From Pseudomonadales bacterium (GTDB lineage Bacteria > Pseudomonadota > Gammaproteobacteria > Pseudomonadales > Azotimanducaceae), in the NCBI GenBank assembly GCA_016779565.1, contig JADHNJ010000012.1, positions 1-55,131 on the forward strand: DNA of 55,131 nt, written 5' to 3'. The notes beneath the pieces were generated by a model. The model had not been told where the DNA came from and searched no databases. It worked only from the letters and a program-made list of their open reading frames with translations. This document shows, one piece after another, positions 29,502 through 38,556 of this stretch. Each line of letters opens with the position of its first letter. Positions within the stretch are counted from its first letter, which is position 1. The position numbers and the translations under genes were made by a program.

Positions 29502-30555
29502 GCTGCGACGCCTCTCTCAGAGTTTCAAAAAAAGGCGCCTTAATCAGACCTCTTTCGGTGATAAAGCCGCTAATCAGGGCAGCATCGGTTACATCAAAAG
29601 CGGGGTTGTAAACTGGCACCGAGTCTGGCGCAGAGGCGACACCTTGAATGGTCCGAACTTCCTCAGCATCCCGTGTTTCAATCACGATGTCGGCGCCAGA
29701 GGTTGTCTCGAGGTCGATGGTTGACCAGGGACAAGCAACATAAAAGGGCAAACCATAGTGTTTGGCCAGAACCGCGACACCCAAGGTGCCGATCTTATTG
29801 GCAGTATCTCCATTGGCCGCGACCCGATCAGCTCCCACCAAGACCATGTCCACAGCACCACTGGCCATCACGTGGGCCGCCATATTATCTGTGATCAGCT
29901 GGCAGGGTACCTGATGCGCCATAAGCTCAAACGCTGTTAATCGCGAACCTTGGAGCAAAGGGCGAGTCTCATCAACCCAAACGGACACTGGAGCACCAAG
30001 ACTGTGGGCACGATAGATTGGCGCCAGCGCCGTTCCATAAGCTGAGACGGCGAGGGATCCAGCATTGCAATGCGTGAGCACCCTTGGATGTGTCCGCACC
30101 AAATCTGCCCCGATCTCACCAATGCGCCAACAGGCAGACCGATCCGCTTCAAGCAACTCCAAGGCCGCGCCAAACAACCGGTCTCGCCATCCGGGGGCAC
30201 CTAGGTTAGCCGCATGACTAGCGGCGAAGCTCAACATGGCATTGACTGCCCAAGACAAGTTCACCGCGGTAGGTCGAGCCGAGATCAAGGCTTGGCCTTC
30301 GGCCGTTAAACGCTCCCGTATGATCCCCGCATCATCTGGGTAGTCGTCCATTTCTAGCAACAATCCAAAAGCTGCTGCCAGACCAATCGCAGGCGCACCG
30401 CGCACCGACAGCTGCTGGATGGCGACAATAACATCAGCCACCTTTTTGCAATCCAAATAGACCTCAGAGGTGGGTAACAACCTCTGATCAAGCAACCTTA
30501 GGTGCGATTGGGAGACCGGCGTCAGACTTGTCGGAAGGGTTGGTTCCCGAGACAT
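29494..30555 (-). CDS. mtnA: S-methyl-5-thioribose-1-phosphate isomerase
   Basis: MtnA isomerises 5-methylthioribose 1-phosphate to the ribulose form in salvage of methylthioadenosine. The 353-residue protein has GAPAIGLAAAFG (residues 53-64), the catalytic cysteine in HCNAGSLA (C163) and the aspartate in VGADRVAANGDTANKIGT (D243), which separates true MtnA from eIF2B-like relatives. It starts 2 bases after the oxidoreductase gene and overlaps the aldolase gene, so the last two are surely co-expressed. Confidence 0.95.
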   Translation of the reverse strand: MSREPTLPTSLTPVSQSHLRLLDQRLLPTSEVYLDCKKVADVIVAIQQLSVRGAPAIGLAAAFGLLLEMDDYPDDAGIIRERLTAEGQALISARPTAVNLSWAVNAMLSFAASHAANLGAPGWRDRLFGAALELLEADRSACWRIGEIGADLVRTHPRVLTHCNAGSLAVSAYGTALAPIYRAHSLGAPVSVWVDETRPLLQGSRLTAFELMAHQVPCQLITDNMAAHVMASGAVDMVLVGADRVAANGDTANKIGTLGVAVLAKHYGLPFYVACPWSTIDLETTSGADIVIETRDAEEVRTIQGVASAPDSVPVYNPAFDVTDAALISGFITERGLIKAPFFETLREASQLD

Positions 30556-30557
30556 GG

Positions 30558-31565
30558 CTATCCTGCACGCAGCGCTGCAACCATTTCCCGCCGAGCATCA
30601 TCTTTAACAAAGCCAAAGCTTCCACTGGTGCGGTCTGTAAAATCACCGTAACGCGTCTTCATTTCAGCGACGATTTCACTCGGTTCAGCCATGACTCCCA
30701 TGGTATTTAACATCTCATCGGTGATCAGTTCAGCCATATCTGCCCACAAACCTTGCTTAGAAAGACCATTCAATTCAACTTGCAAATCTCCCCAACCATG
30801 GACCCCAAGGACTTGCTTATAAGCAGGGGTTGAACCGTAAAAAGAAATCCGATTTTTCGCTGCCTGCTTTTCTCGTGCGAAGGTTTCTTCGTCTTCTCCA
30901 GAAATTAAAAAAGGCGTATAGCTGATTTCAAAATCAGCACGACTCCGGCCAGACTTGGCTAGGCCGCGGTCAATAGCCGGTAAGGTGACCTCACGGATAT
31001 ACTTCTCGTTACTAAACGGGTGAATAATCAGACCATCGGCAACCTCCCCGGCTACTTCAGTCATAATCGGACCAACCGCTGCAAGCACAACCTTCGGAGG
31101 GCCGAAGGTTGTGTCTTCGGGGGTAAAGGCTGGAGTCATCAGTGTATGGTTGTAGTATTTACCCTCAAATCTGAGTGGCTCACCGTCATACCAATTGGCC
31201 CAGATCGCTCGCATGGCTTGAATCAACTCTCTCATCTGAGCGGCAGGTGCGCCCCAAGGCATAGAAAACCGTTTGGTGATATGAGGGCGAATCTGCGAAC
31301 CCAGTCCTAGCGTAAATCTGCCCTTCGAGTAGGCATTTAAATCGTGGGCTTGGTTCGCCAAAATCATCGGGGACCGCGCAAAAGCCACGGCAATGCCAGT
31401 GCGAATCTCAATGGCTTCGCTATGTTCTGCAGCCAAAAGCAGTGGGAAAAACGGATCATGATTCATTTCGGCTGTGCCGACGCCGTCATAGCCATCCCGC
31501 TCAGCCGCCGTCACCGCGTCTGGGATCTTTCGCCAATTTTGGGTCAAATGCGTGTCTACTTTCAT
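30558..31565 (-). CDS. LLM-class oxidoreductase, probably F420-dependent
   Basis: This luciferase-like TIM-barrel oxidoreductase has 335 residues. The order of segments (GYDGVGTAEMNHDPFFPLLLAAEH, RTGIAVAFARSPMILANQAHDLN, GRFTLGLGSQI, RFSMPWGAP) fits the subgroup usually annotated as F420-dependent (TIGR03617-like). Whether the cofactor is F420 or FMN cannot be settled here; no F420 biosynthesis gene is in the window. AAGGAGA stands 6 bases before the ATG. It is followed by mtnA with almost no gap, but a functional link is not obvious. Confidence 0.85.
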   Translation of the reverse strand: MKVDTHLTQNWRKIPDAVTAAERDGYDGVGTAEMNHDPFFPLLLAAEHSEAIEIRTGIAVAFARSPMILANQAHDLNAYSKGRFTLGLGSQIRPHITKRFSMPWGAPAAQMRELIQAMRAIWANWYDGEPLRFEGKYYNHTLMTPAFTPEDTTFGPPKVVLAAVGPIMTEVAGEVADGLIIHPFSNEKYIREVTLPAIDRGLAKSGRSRADFEISYTPFLISGEDEETFAREKQAAKNRISFYGSTPAYKQVLGVHGWGDLQVELNGLSKQGLWADMAELITDEMLNTMGVMAEPSEIVAEMKTRYGDFTDRTSGSFGFVKDDARREMVAALRAG

Positions 31566-31638
31566 TGCGATCTCCTTGGTTGTTATCAGGCAGTCGTTTC
31601 ATCAACCGGCCCTAGCATCTACCATAAGCCGCTTGCGC

Positions 31639-32643
31639 TCAAGCCCTACCCGTAGCCTTCAGTTCAGCAGCTTTTTCTTCTGGCGAGCCATCGTTTAGAA
31701 AATGACCGGCAGCCGTTTCGATACCCGCTAAATATTTTTGCAAGCCTGGCCCGCGGAGCATTGGCTGAATCTGCAAAAAAAAGCGGAAATCGTGATTACC
31801 TATGTAGGGTTTAGGCGCTTGATGCAATGACAATATATAGCTTTGGGGCGATGCCCAGAGCCGGTCTTGCATTTTTAACACTTGGGATAGGACTTGACCC
31901 AAGTGGGCCAAAGAAGCTGCACTGGCGCCACTCAAGGTTGCAATGGGCTGCCTCGGAACGATCCATGTTTCATAGGGTAATTGCGCGAAATAAGGGACGA
32001 AGGCAACCCAATCTGCATTTTGGGTCAGCAACCGTCTCCCGTCTTGTTCTTCTTCCGCCACGATTGCAGCAAACAAGTCTGCGTGCTGACGAGTTCGATA
32101 GCGCGAAACCGCACTCGCTATCTGCTTAGTCGACGGAAAAACAAAAGGCACCGCATAAATCTGGCAGTGTGGATGTGGGTTGGATACGCCCACGATCTCA
32201 CCATTATTCTCAAAGATAAACACTTGCTCTATGTCATCCCGCTGCATTAACTCCTCAGTCTGATCTCGCCACACGTTAATCACAGCTTGCATACCTGCCG
32301 AGCTCAGCTCGCTGAGTCGGCCGGCATGGTCTGGGGTGTAACACATCACGCGACAAATGCCATTCGCCTTTGCACTTTGATAAACGCCGCCGACTGGCAA
32401 AGGTTCTGGAGCATTGTGATCAAATGCAGGGTGATCATTATCAAAAACAAACACTTCTGCGTAGTCAGGATTCTTAGCGCCTGATACCCTTAGCCCCCTT
32501 GGACATAAATAACAACTCGGGTCGTGACTCAAACCCGCACTGGTTTCTGAGGCATACGCGCCTTGCCAAGGCCTTGCGCCTCGATGACTGGTAATCGTTA
32601 CCCAGCGCTCAAGGAGCGGGTGCCATCGATTCTCCCAAATCAT
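31639..32643 (-). CDS. galT: Galactose-1-phosphate uridylyltransferase
   Basis: GalT exchanges UMP between UDP-glucose and galactose 1-phosphate. The 334-residue protein has the zinc-type CYLCPRG near residue 44, IFENNGEIVG, and the active-site histidine motif SNPHPHCQIYA, in which Cys replaces the more usual Gly or Pro. Length matches the histidine-triad GalT. galK and galE are absent from the window, so it may act in nucleotide-sugar turnover and not in a galactose operon. It starts 30 bases after cimA. Confidence 0.88.
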   Translation of the reverse strand: MIWENRWHPLLERWVTITSHRGARPWQGAYASETSAGLSHDPSCYLCPRGLRVSGAKNPDYAEVFVFDNDHPAFDHNAPEPLPVGGVYQSAKANGICRVMCYTPDHAGRLSELSSAGMQAVINVWRDQTEELMQRDDIEQVFIFENNGEIVGVSNPHPHCQIYAVPFVFPSTKQIASAVSRYRTRQHADLFAAIVAEEEQDGRRLLTQNADWVAFVPYFAQLPYETWIVPRQPIATLSGASAASLAHLGQVLSQVLKMQDRLWASPQSYILSLHQAPKPYIGNHDFRFFLQIQPMLRGPGLQKYLAGIETAAGHFLNDGSPEEKAAELKATGRA

Positions 32644-32673
32644 TTGGCTACCTTGGGTGTAAAGCAGCGAGGA

Positions 32674-34299
32674 CTACTCTGAGTCTTGCTCGGCACGAAA
32701 ATCTCGATGCTGCATCAGGGCATAGTGATAGGCCTCAATCAACGCATTCCAGCTTGCCTTAATCACATCAACATTCACCCCAACAGTGCCAAAAGTTCCG
32801 CTTTCAAATCGATGTTCCAGATAAACGCGAACTTTCGCAGCCGTTTCCTCCGTTGAGTTGATCACCCTAACTGCATAGTCGGTTAAATGCAGTTCTTTAA
32901 TCTCTGGGTAAGCATCCTTTAACGTCAATCGGAGCGCTTGATTGAGCGCATCCACGGGGCCGTTACCTTCAGCCGCACAAAGTACCTCTGTTCCTGCGAC
33001 CTTTACTTTGACCGAGGCTTCAATCGCTCCCGCGATCGTCACGTCATTTTGATCCGATGCAGTTTCGTTAACAGGAGAATAGATTCGATAGTACACCGGT
33101 TCAAAACATGGCTTAAAATGCCCCAAATGCCTGCGTACCAATAAATCGAAACTACCATCGGCGTTCTCAAATGAATATCCTTGATGTTCCTTGGTTTGAA
33201 TATCTTCTAAAATGCCTTGGGCTGATGCTTTGCCTTCAAGTTCAGGGTAGCGATTGGCTAGCTTCGCGCGCACATTGGAGCCCCCGGAAAGCTCACTAAT
33301 CAGGATTTTTCGGCTGTTGCCCACTCGCTCTGGGGCGATATGTTCGTAGGTTTCAGGATTTCTCTGTACTGCCGAAACATGGACACCGCCTTTATGCGCA
33401 AAGGCCGAACTCCCGACATAGGGCTGGCCCAACGGACCATCCTGGGCCAACGCTTCCCAAACGGCTTTGGACACTTGCGTCAGACCCGCCAGCCTGCCAT
33501 CGGGTAGACATCGGTAGTTATATTTGAGTTCTAAATTCGCAATTACTTGTGTCAAATCGACATTGCCACAGCGCTCGCCAATGCCGTTAATCGTACCTTG
33601 TACCTGAACGACACCTGCTTCAATCGCTCGAAGGGTATTGGCTACGGCTAATCCTCCGTCGTTATGAACATGAATCCCTAGTTGAAGCGCTGGCATCTGA
33701 GCTTTTGCGGCAACAACGGCGGCTTCGATCTCATGGGGCAATCCGCCCCCATTGGTATCACACAGAATAATCCGATCAGCGCCGCCCTCATGCGCCATTT
33801 GTAATGTCGCTAAGGCATACCCTGGATCACTCTTAAATCCATCAAAAAAGTGTTCTGCATCATAAAAAACTGGCTTACCAGTCGTTGCCTTTAAGTAACG
33901 AACAGAGCCTTCGATCATCTCTAGATTACGATCTGCGGAAACTCTGAGTGCCTGATCAACGTGCAAATCCCAGGACTTTCCAAATATGCAGGTGAGATCT
34001 GCTTTGGCTGCGAGCAACATCCCTAGGAAGTGATCGTCCTCAGGTAAGCAATCCGCTCGATGGGTCGATCCAAAGGCCGCTATTCTTACTTGTTCAAATG
34101 CCCGATCCTGACAAGCTAAGAAAAAATCATTGTCTTTCGGATTCGAGCCGGGCCAACCACCTTCTAAATAGCTCACCCCAAGCTGATCAAGCAGATCAGC
34201 AATCTGCAACTTATCGTTTAAAGACAAGTTGACACCTTCACCCTGATTGCCATCTCTCAGCGTCGTGTCATAAATCTCGATAGTTCTCGGACTTGTCAT
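32674..34299 (-). CDS. cimA: (R)-citramalate synthase
   Basis: The 541-residue protein is an isopropylmalate-synthase-superfamily enzyme of the long citramalate synthase type, joining pyruvate and acetyl-CoA. It opens with IEIYDTTLRDGNQGEGVNLS (metal and substrate site), has IHVHNDGGLAVANT and a C-terminal allosteric domain of about 130 residues. The start overlaps the leuD stop as TAATG, so it is co-translated with LeuCD, which can process citramalate to the isoleucine precursor 2-oxobutanoate. A 2-isopropylmalate synthase role is less likely given the sequence type. leuB is not in the window. Confidence 0.88.
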   Translation of the reverse strand: MTSPRTIEIYDTTLRDGNQGEGVNLSLNDKLQIADLLDQLGVSYLEGGWPGSNPKDNDFFLACQDRAFEQVRIAAFGSTHRADCLPEDDHFLGMLLAAKADLTCIFGKSWDLHVDQALRVSADRNLEMIEGSVRYLKATTGKPVFYDAEHFFDGFKSDPGYALATLQMAHEGGADRIILCDTNGGGLPHEIEAAVVAAKAQMPALQLGIHVHNDGGLAVANTLRAIEAGVVQVQGTINGIGERCGNVDLTQVIANLELKYNYRCLPDGRLAGLTQVSKAVWEALAQDGPLGQPYVGSSAFAHKGGVHVSAVQRNPETYEHIAPERVGNSRKILISELSGGSNVRAKLANRYPELEGKASAQGILEDIQTKEHQGYSFENADGSFDLLVRRHLGHFKPCFEPVYYRIYSPVNETASDQNDVTIAGAIEASVKVKVAGTEVLCAAEGNGPVDALNQALRLTLKDAYPEIKELHLTDYAVRVINSTEETAAKVRVYLEHRFESGTFGTVGVNVDVIKASWNALIEAYHYALMQHRDFRAEQDSE

Positions 34300-34898
34300 T
34301 ACTGGTGACTTCCGCCACCCAACCGATTGGCCACGCCCGAGATTCTATCTTTGGCGACAAGAAGTTCATCCAGCGGATCAAAGCGGCCCAACAAGAAGGC
34401 CTCTCGGCTACTTTCCTGCATGTCAAACTCGAAGGATTCATTGGCAAAAGTTAGCGATTTTGCTGACAGATCAATCAAAAGTTCAGCTTCGGGAAATTGA
34501 CCGACCAACCGCGCTAAAGATTGCCGAGCTTCACCCACCATTTTCAGGCAAGGAATTCCTAGGGTTGTGCAATTACCTTGAAAGATCTCGGCGAAGGTTT
34601 CAGCGATCACGACATGAATTCCAAATTTCTGTAAGGCTTGGGGCGCATGCTCCCGACTAGACCCACAGCCAAAATTTACGTCCGAAATCAATATTGACGC
34701 ACCGGCGTGCTGCGGCGCATCAAGGATATGGCCCTTGCTATTACCTTCGCTGTCAAACCGTTCGTCAAAAAACAGCGCCGGGCCGAGTTCATCGAAGGTG
34801 ACACATTTGAGGAAACGTGCAGGAATAATTCTGTCGGTATCAATATCATTACCGGCAACATAGACCCCTCGGCCTGATCTTTGGGATACTGGACTCAT
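34299..34898 (-). CDS. leuD: 3-isopropylmalate dehydratase small subunit
   Basis: LeuD completes the isopropylmalate/citramalate isomerase with LeuC. The 199-residue protein shows GNDIDTDRIIPARFLK near the N-terminus and the swivel-domain signature NFGCGSSREHAPQALQKFG. It overlaps leuC upstream and cimA downstream, each by one base (TAATG), so all three should be made in step. Length is normal. Confidence 0.96.
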   Translation of the reverse strand: MSPVSQRSGRGVYVAGNDIDTDRIIPARFLKCVTFDELGPALFFDERFDSEGNSKGHILDAPQHAGASILISDVNFGCGSSREHAPQALQKFGIHVVIAETFAEIFQGNCTTLGIPCLKMVGEARQSLARLVGQFPEAELLIDLSAKSLTFANESFEFDMQESSREAFLLGRFDPLDELLVAKDRISGVANRLGGGSHQ

Positions 34899-36313
34899 TA
34901 GCGATTCTCCAATCCGAAAACAACGCGAGCATCAGCGACACACCCCTCAACCGCAGCGGCCGCAACCATGATAGGACTCATCAGAATGGTCCTGCCTGTG
35001 GATGAGCCTTGTCTCCCGATAAAGTTGCGGTTTGAACTTGAGGCACATACCTCGTCACCCACCAACTTATCCGGGTTCATTGCCAAACACATAGAGCAGC
35101 CCGGCAACCGCCACTCGAAACCCGCCTCTGTTAGCACCCTGTCGATGCCTAACGCCCGAGCTTCAGCATCAACCTTTTCAGATCCGGGCACCGCGATCGC
35201 TCTAACGCCTGCAGCTACTCGATGTCCTTTAATGGCGTGGGCTACCGCTTGGAAATCGCTCACCCTACCATTCGTGCAGCTCCCAATAAACGCTACATCT
35301 ATTTTTGTACCGGCGATCGGAGCACCCGCCTCCAATTGCATATAGCGCAATGCGTCGGTCATGAGCTCTTGATCTAAGCCAGCGACAGCCTTCGGATCAG
35401 GCACATGATCGAGCACGCTAATCGCTTGCCCTGGAGTCACCCCCCAGGTCACGGTGGGCTCAATTGCACTTCCGTCGATAGTGATCACATCATCATATTC
35501 TGCATCCTGATCGCTGGCGTAGCTCGCCCAGCGCTGCACAGCTGCATCAAAGGCATCTCCCGAGGGGCACCGTTCACGATCTTTCAAGTAGTCAAAGGTT
35601 GTTGCGTCAGGATTGATGTAACCGCACCGAGCACCGCCTTCGATGCTCATATTGCAGACGGTCATGCGCTCTTCCATGGACATTGCTTCGATCACTGATC
35701 CGGCGTATTCATAGGCGTAACCTACCCCACCATTAACCCCCAAGGTGCGGATGATGTGCAGTGTGACATCTTTGGCGGTAACTCCTGGCCCGAGGCTACC
35801 GGTGACTTCAATGCGCCGTACTTTAAGCGGGTCCATTGCCAAAGTTTGACTCGCCAAAACGTCTCTGACTTGACTGGTACCAATCCCGAAAGCAATACAG
35901 CCAAATGCTCCGTGGGTCGACGTGTGGCTATCTCCGCAGCAAATGGTCATACCGGGTTGTGTCAGCCCGAGCTCTGGACCCACAACGTGCACAATCCCCT
36001 GAGCGCCAGAGTTGGGCTTGAAAAATTCGATGCCATGGGCTTCGGTGGCCTCGGCCAAGACACTGATCATCCGGTCAGCCATCTCGTCTTGAAACGGGCG
36101 GCTCTGATCATCAGTCGGAATAATATGATCAACCGTCGCAAACGTGCGCTCTGGGTAAGCGACCGATAATCCTTTATCTTTTAGCATGCCAAACGCTTGG
36201 GGACTGGTTACCTCGTGAATAAGGTGAAGTGCCATAAAAATCTGACACTGGCCATTACTCAGCGTGCCAACAAGATGGTCGTTCCACACTTTTTGATATA
36301 AATTCTTACCCAC
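34898..36313 (-). CDS. leuC: 3-isopropylmalate dehydratase large subunit
   Basis: LeuC is the aconitase-family large subunit with a [4Fe-4S] cluster. The 471-residue protein has the cluster cysteines in [13 protein letters not shown] and [15 protein letters not shown] and the [12 protein letters not shown] segment. It begins with GTG at 36313, giving [15 protein letters not shown], which lines up with known N-termini; GAGGGA lies about 9 bases upstream. It is the first gene of the long minus-strand run that continues to 25940. Confidence 0.97.
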   Translation of the reverse strand: MGKNLYQKVWNDHLVGTLSNGQCQIFMALHLIHEVTSPQAFGMLKDKGLSVAYPERTFATVDHIIPTDDQSRPFQDEMADRMISVLAEATEAHGIEFFKPNSGAQGIVHVVGPELGLTQPGMTICCGDSHTSTHGAFGCIAFGIGTSQVRDVLASQTLAMDPLKVRRIEVTGSLGPGVTAKDVTLHIIRTLGVNGGVGYAYEYAGSVIEAMSMEERMTVCNMSIEGGARCGYINPDATTFDYLKDRERCPSGDAFDAAVQRWASYASDQDAEYDDVITIDGSAIEPTVTWGVTPGQAISVLDHVPDPKAVAGLDQELMTDALRYMQLEAGAPIAGTKIDVAFIGSCTNGRVSDFQAVAHAIKGHRVAAGVRAIAVPGSEKVDAEARALGIDRVLTEAGFEWRLPGCSMCLAMNPDKLVGDEVCASSSNRNFIGRQGSSTGRTILMSPIMVAAAAVEGCVADARVVFGLENR

Positions 36314-36399
36314 GTCATCTAATCCCTCGGAAACCGTGGCAGGAGTTTACCAGATCTCTTCCCCCTCAGTAACGCTACATTCGTTTGACAGGACTAGGC

Positions 36400-36972
36400 A
36401 TGACGGCTTTTCGGTTCAATTGTCCTAGTTTCCTCGAGACGCCTCGTCTGACCCTTCGTGTTTTTCAGAAGCGAGATAACCAAGCACTTTATACTGCCGT
36501 GCGAGAGTCTGCCCAGGCACTGATGCCATACTTACCTTGGTGCCATCCTGACTACGCTCTTCAAGATGCCGAAGACTGGATTAGTTTTGCTCATCGGACT
36601 TGGCAAGACTGCACCCAGTTTGCTTTTGTTATTGAAAACAAAATGACGCGACAACTTGTCGGCGGTTGTGGCCTAGACTCACCCACCGAGGTTGGCTCAG
36701 CAAATCTGGGTTACTGGCTTCGCACGAGCCAAACCTGTAAGGGTTATGCCACCGAAGCCGCTCGACATTTGGCCAATGTCGGATTAACCCAGTTGGGTTT
36801 ACAACAAATCGACATCACCATGTCCGTGACTAACAAAGCCAGCGAGCAGGTAGCCATCCGTTGTGGTGCCGTATTTCAGGGCCGAGAAACTAAAGCACTG
36901 TGGCTACATGGCACACCCCACGATACGCACCACTACGCGCTTCGACACCCTAGCATTAATTTTTCGGTTTGA
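36400..36972 (+). CDS. GNAT acetyltransferase, RimJ/RimL-like
   Basis: The 190-residue protein is a GNAT-fold N-acetyltransferase of the RimJ/RimL type. It opens with FLETPRLTLRVFQKRD and has NLGYWLRTSQTCKGYATEAARHLANVGL, which contains the acetyl-CoA-binding region. AGGA stands 6 bases before the ATG at 36400; an upstream TTG at 36385 is less likely. The target (ribosomal protein, other protein or small molecule) is not known. It diverges from leuC. Confidence 0.85.
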   Translation: MTAFRFNCPSFLETPRLTLRVFQKRDNQALYTAVRESAQALMPYLPWCHPDYALQDAEDWISFAHRTWQDCTQFAFVIENKMTRQLVGGCGLDSPTEVGSANLGYWLRTSQTCKGYATEAARHLANVGLTQLGLQQIDITMSVTNKASEQVAIRCGAVFQGRETKALWLHGTPHDTHHYALRHPSINFSV

Positions 36973-37086
36973 CCGGCCCGCTAATGTAGGTAGCATAGGA
37001 TGCTAAGAGCTAGCCCTTTCCGCGGCACAGCTCACCGATGCCAAGGCTAACTTAACATTCAGCCATTCACTCTAGAGGACAACGTT

Positions 37087-38502
37087 ATGACAGGCGATAC
37101 AATTCAGGGCATGCAACAGAGGCTCGACGCGCAAAAGCAAGCACAAATTGCTGGGGGTGCGGTCAGCGCAGAATTACGAATTGATCGATTGAAGCGATGT
37201 ATTGCAATTTTGGAGAGCAATGGGGACGACTTAATCGATGCGATGCGGATCGATTTTGGCCACCGCAATGTTAATCAGTCAAAGATGGCGGACATCGATG
37301 GCGCCATCGGGCCCATCAAGAACGCGGTGAAACACGTTCGCAGTTGGATGCGGCCTGAAAAACGCTCCACCATGTTTCCGCTCAATCTTTTAGGTGGGCG
37401 ATCAAGAATTGAATTCCAACCCTTGGGAGTTGTGGGTTGTATCAGCCCTTGGAACTTTCCGGTTCAGCTTACTTTTGCGCCTCTGGCTGGCATTCTAGCT
37501 GCCGGAAATCGTGCCATGATCAAACCTTCTGAATATACGCCTCAGACCTCGGAACTCATGAAATCGCTCATTGAGGCTCGTTTTGACGAGAATGAGATTG
37601 CGGTGTTTACGGGCGGCCCAGAAGTCGGCGAAGCCTTCAGCAGACTCGCTTTCGATCATTTATTGTTCACCGGTGCAACCAATGTTGCTCGACACGTCAT
37701 GCGAGCAGCAGCCGATAATTTGGTACCAGTAACCTTAGAACTGGGCGGCAAATCACCCGTCATTGTTGGTCGTTCAGCGAACCTTACACAAGCTGCACGC
37801 AACATCATGAATGGTAAAACCATGAATGCGGGACAAATTTGCCTGGCCCCCGACTACGTCATGGTGCCTGAGGAAAGTAAGGATGAATTTGTTGAGGCTG
37901 CCAGAGCTGCAGTAGGGGATATGTATCCGAACATCAAAGACAATCCAGACTACACCTCTGTCATCAATGAGCGTCACTATGACCGTTTACAAACCTACAT
38001 TGTCGACGCCAAAGCGAAAGGCGGCAATGTAGTCGAGATTAATCCAGCATCAGAGGATTTTAGCCAACAGGAGCACCACCGAATTCCACCCACCTTGGTC
38101 TTAGATCCAACCGAGGACATGTTGGTTATGCAAGAGGAAATCTTTGGTCCGGTATTACCCGTTAAGACCTACTCGACGGTTGATGAAACGATCGATTACG
38201 TGAACGCCCATGATCGACCTCTTGGCCTTTACTATTTTGGACAGGACAGCGGTGAGACACGCAAGGTCCTCAATGAAACCGTCTCAGGTGGCGTCACCGT
38301 TAACGATGTCATCATGCACGTAGCGCAAGAAAACCTGCCCTTTGGCGGCGTTGGACCGAGCGGCATGGGTGCTTATCATGGTGAAGACGGGTTTAAAAAC
38401 TTCAGTCACGCTAAATCTATCTATACCCAATCGGGAGCGATATCGAAGCTTATGGCCAAGATGGGACCACCCTACGATAAATCCAAAGCCGCCGCATCGT
38501 AA
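37087..38502 (+). CDS. Coniferyl-aldehyde-dehydrogenase-type ALDH
   Basis: This NAD(P)-dependent aldehyde dehydrogenase of 471 residues is of the coniferyl aldehyde dehydrogenase subgroup. It has the cofactor-site ISPWNFPVQLTFAPLAG, the catalytic-glutamate region LELGGKSP, the nucleophilic cysteine in NAGQICLAPDYV and LPFGGVGPSGMGAYHG near the end. GAGG precedes the ATG. Members oxidise aromatic or medium-chain aldehydes; the actual substrate is not shown. It converges on an enoyl-CoA hydratase gene, with a strong hairpin between. Confidence 0.9.
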   Translation: MTGDTIQGMQQRLDAQKQAQIAGGAVSAELRIDRLKRCIAILESNGDDLIDAMRIDFGHRNVNQSKMADIDGAIGPIKNAVKHVRSWMRPEKRSTMFPLNLLGGRSRIEFQPLGVVGCISPWNFPVQLTFAPLAGILAAGNRAMIKPSEYTPQTSELMKSLIEARFDENEIAVFTGGPEVGEAFSRLAFDHLLFTGATNVARHVMRAAADNLVPVTLELGGKSPVIVGRSANLTQAARNIMNGKTMNAGQICLAPDYVMVPEESKDEFVEAARAAVGDMYPNIKDNPDYTSVINERHYDRLQTYIVDAKAKGGNVVEINPASEDFSQQEHHRIPPTLVLDPTEDMLVMQEEIFGPVLPVKTYSTVDETIDYVNAHDRPLGLYYFGQDSGETRKVLNETVSGGVTVNDVIMHVAQENLPFGGVGPSGMGAYHGEDGFKNFSHAKSIYTQSGAISKLMAKMGPPYDKSKAAAS

Positions 38503-38515
38503 GATCGAACCACTT

Positions 38516-38547
38516 GCTTGGCAGTGTGGAACCCCACGCTGCCAAGC
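38516..38547. terminator. Long hairpin between convergent genes
   Basis: A 14-pair stem (GCTTGGCAG pairing with CTGCCAAGC, extended by TGTGG with CCCACG, one G-U pair) has a four-base loop and sits between the two convergent stop codons. It lacks a T-run on either side, so it may be a two-way transcription barrier or mRNA 3' end protector and not a classical rho-independent terminator. Confidence 0.6.
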
Positions 38548-38556
38548 ATGTCCTGT

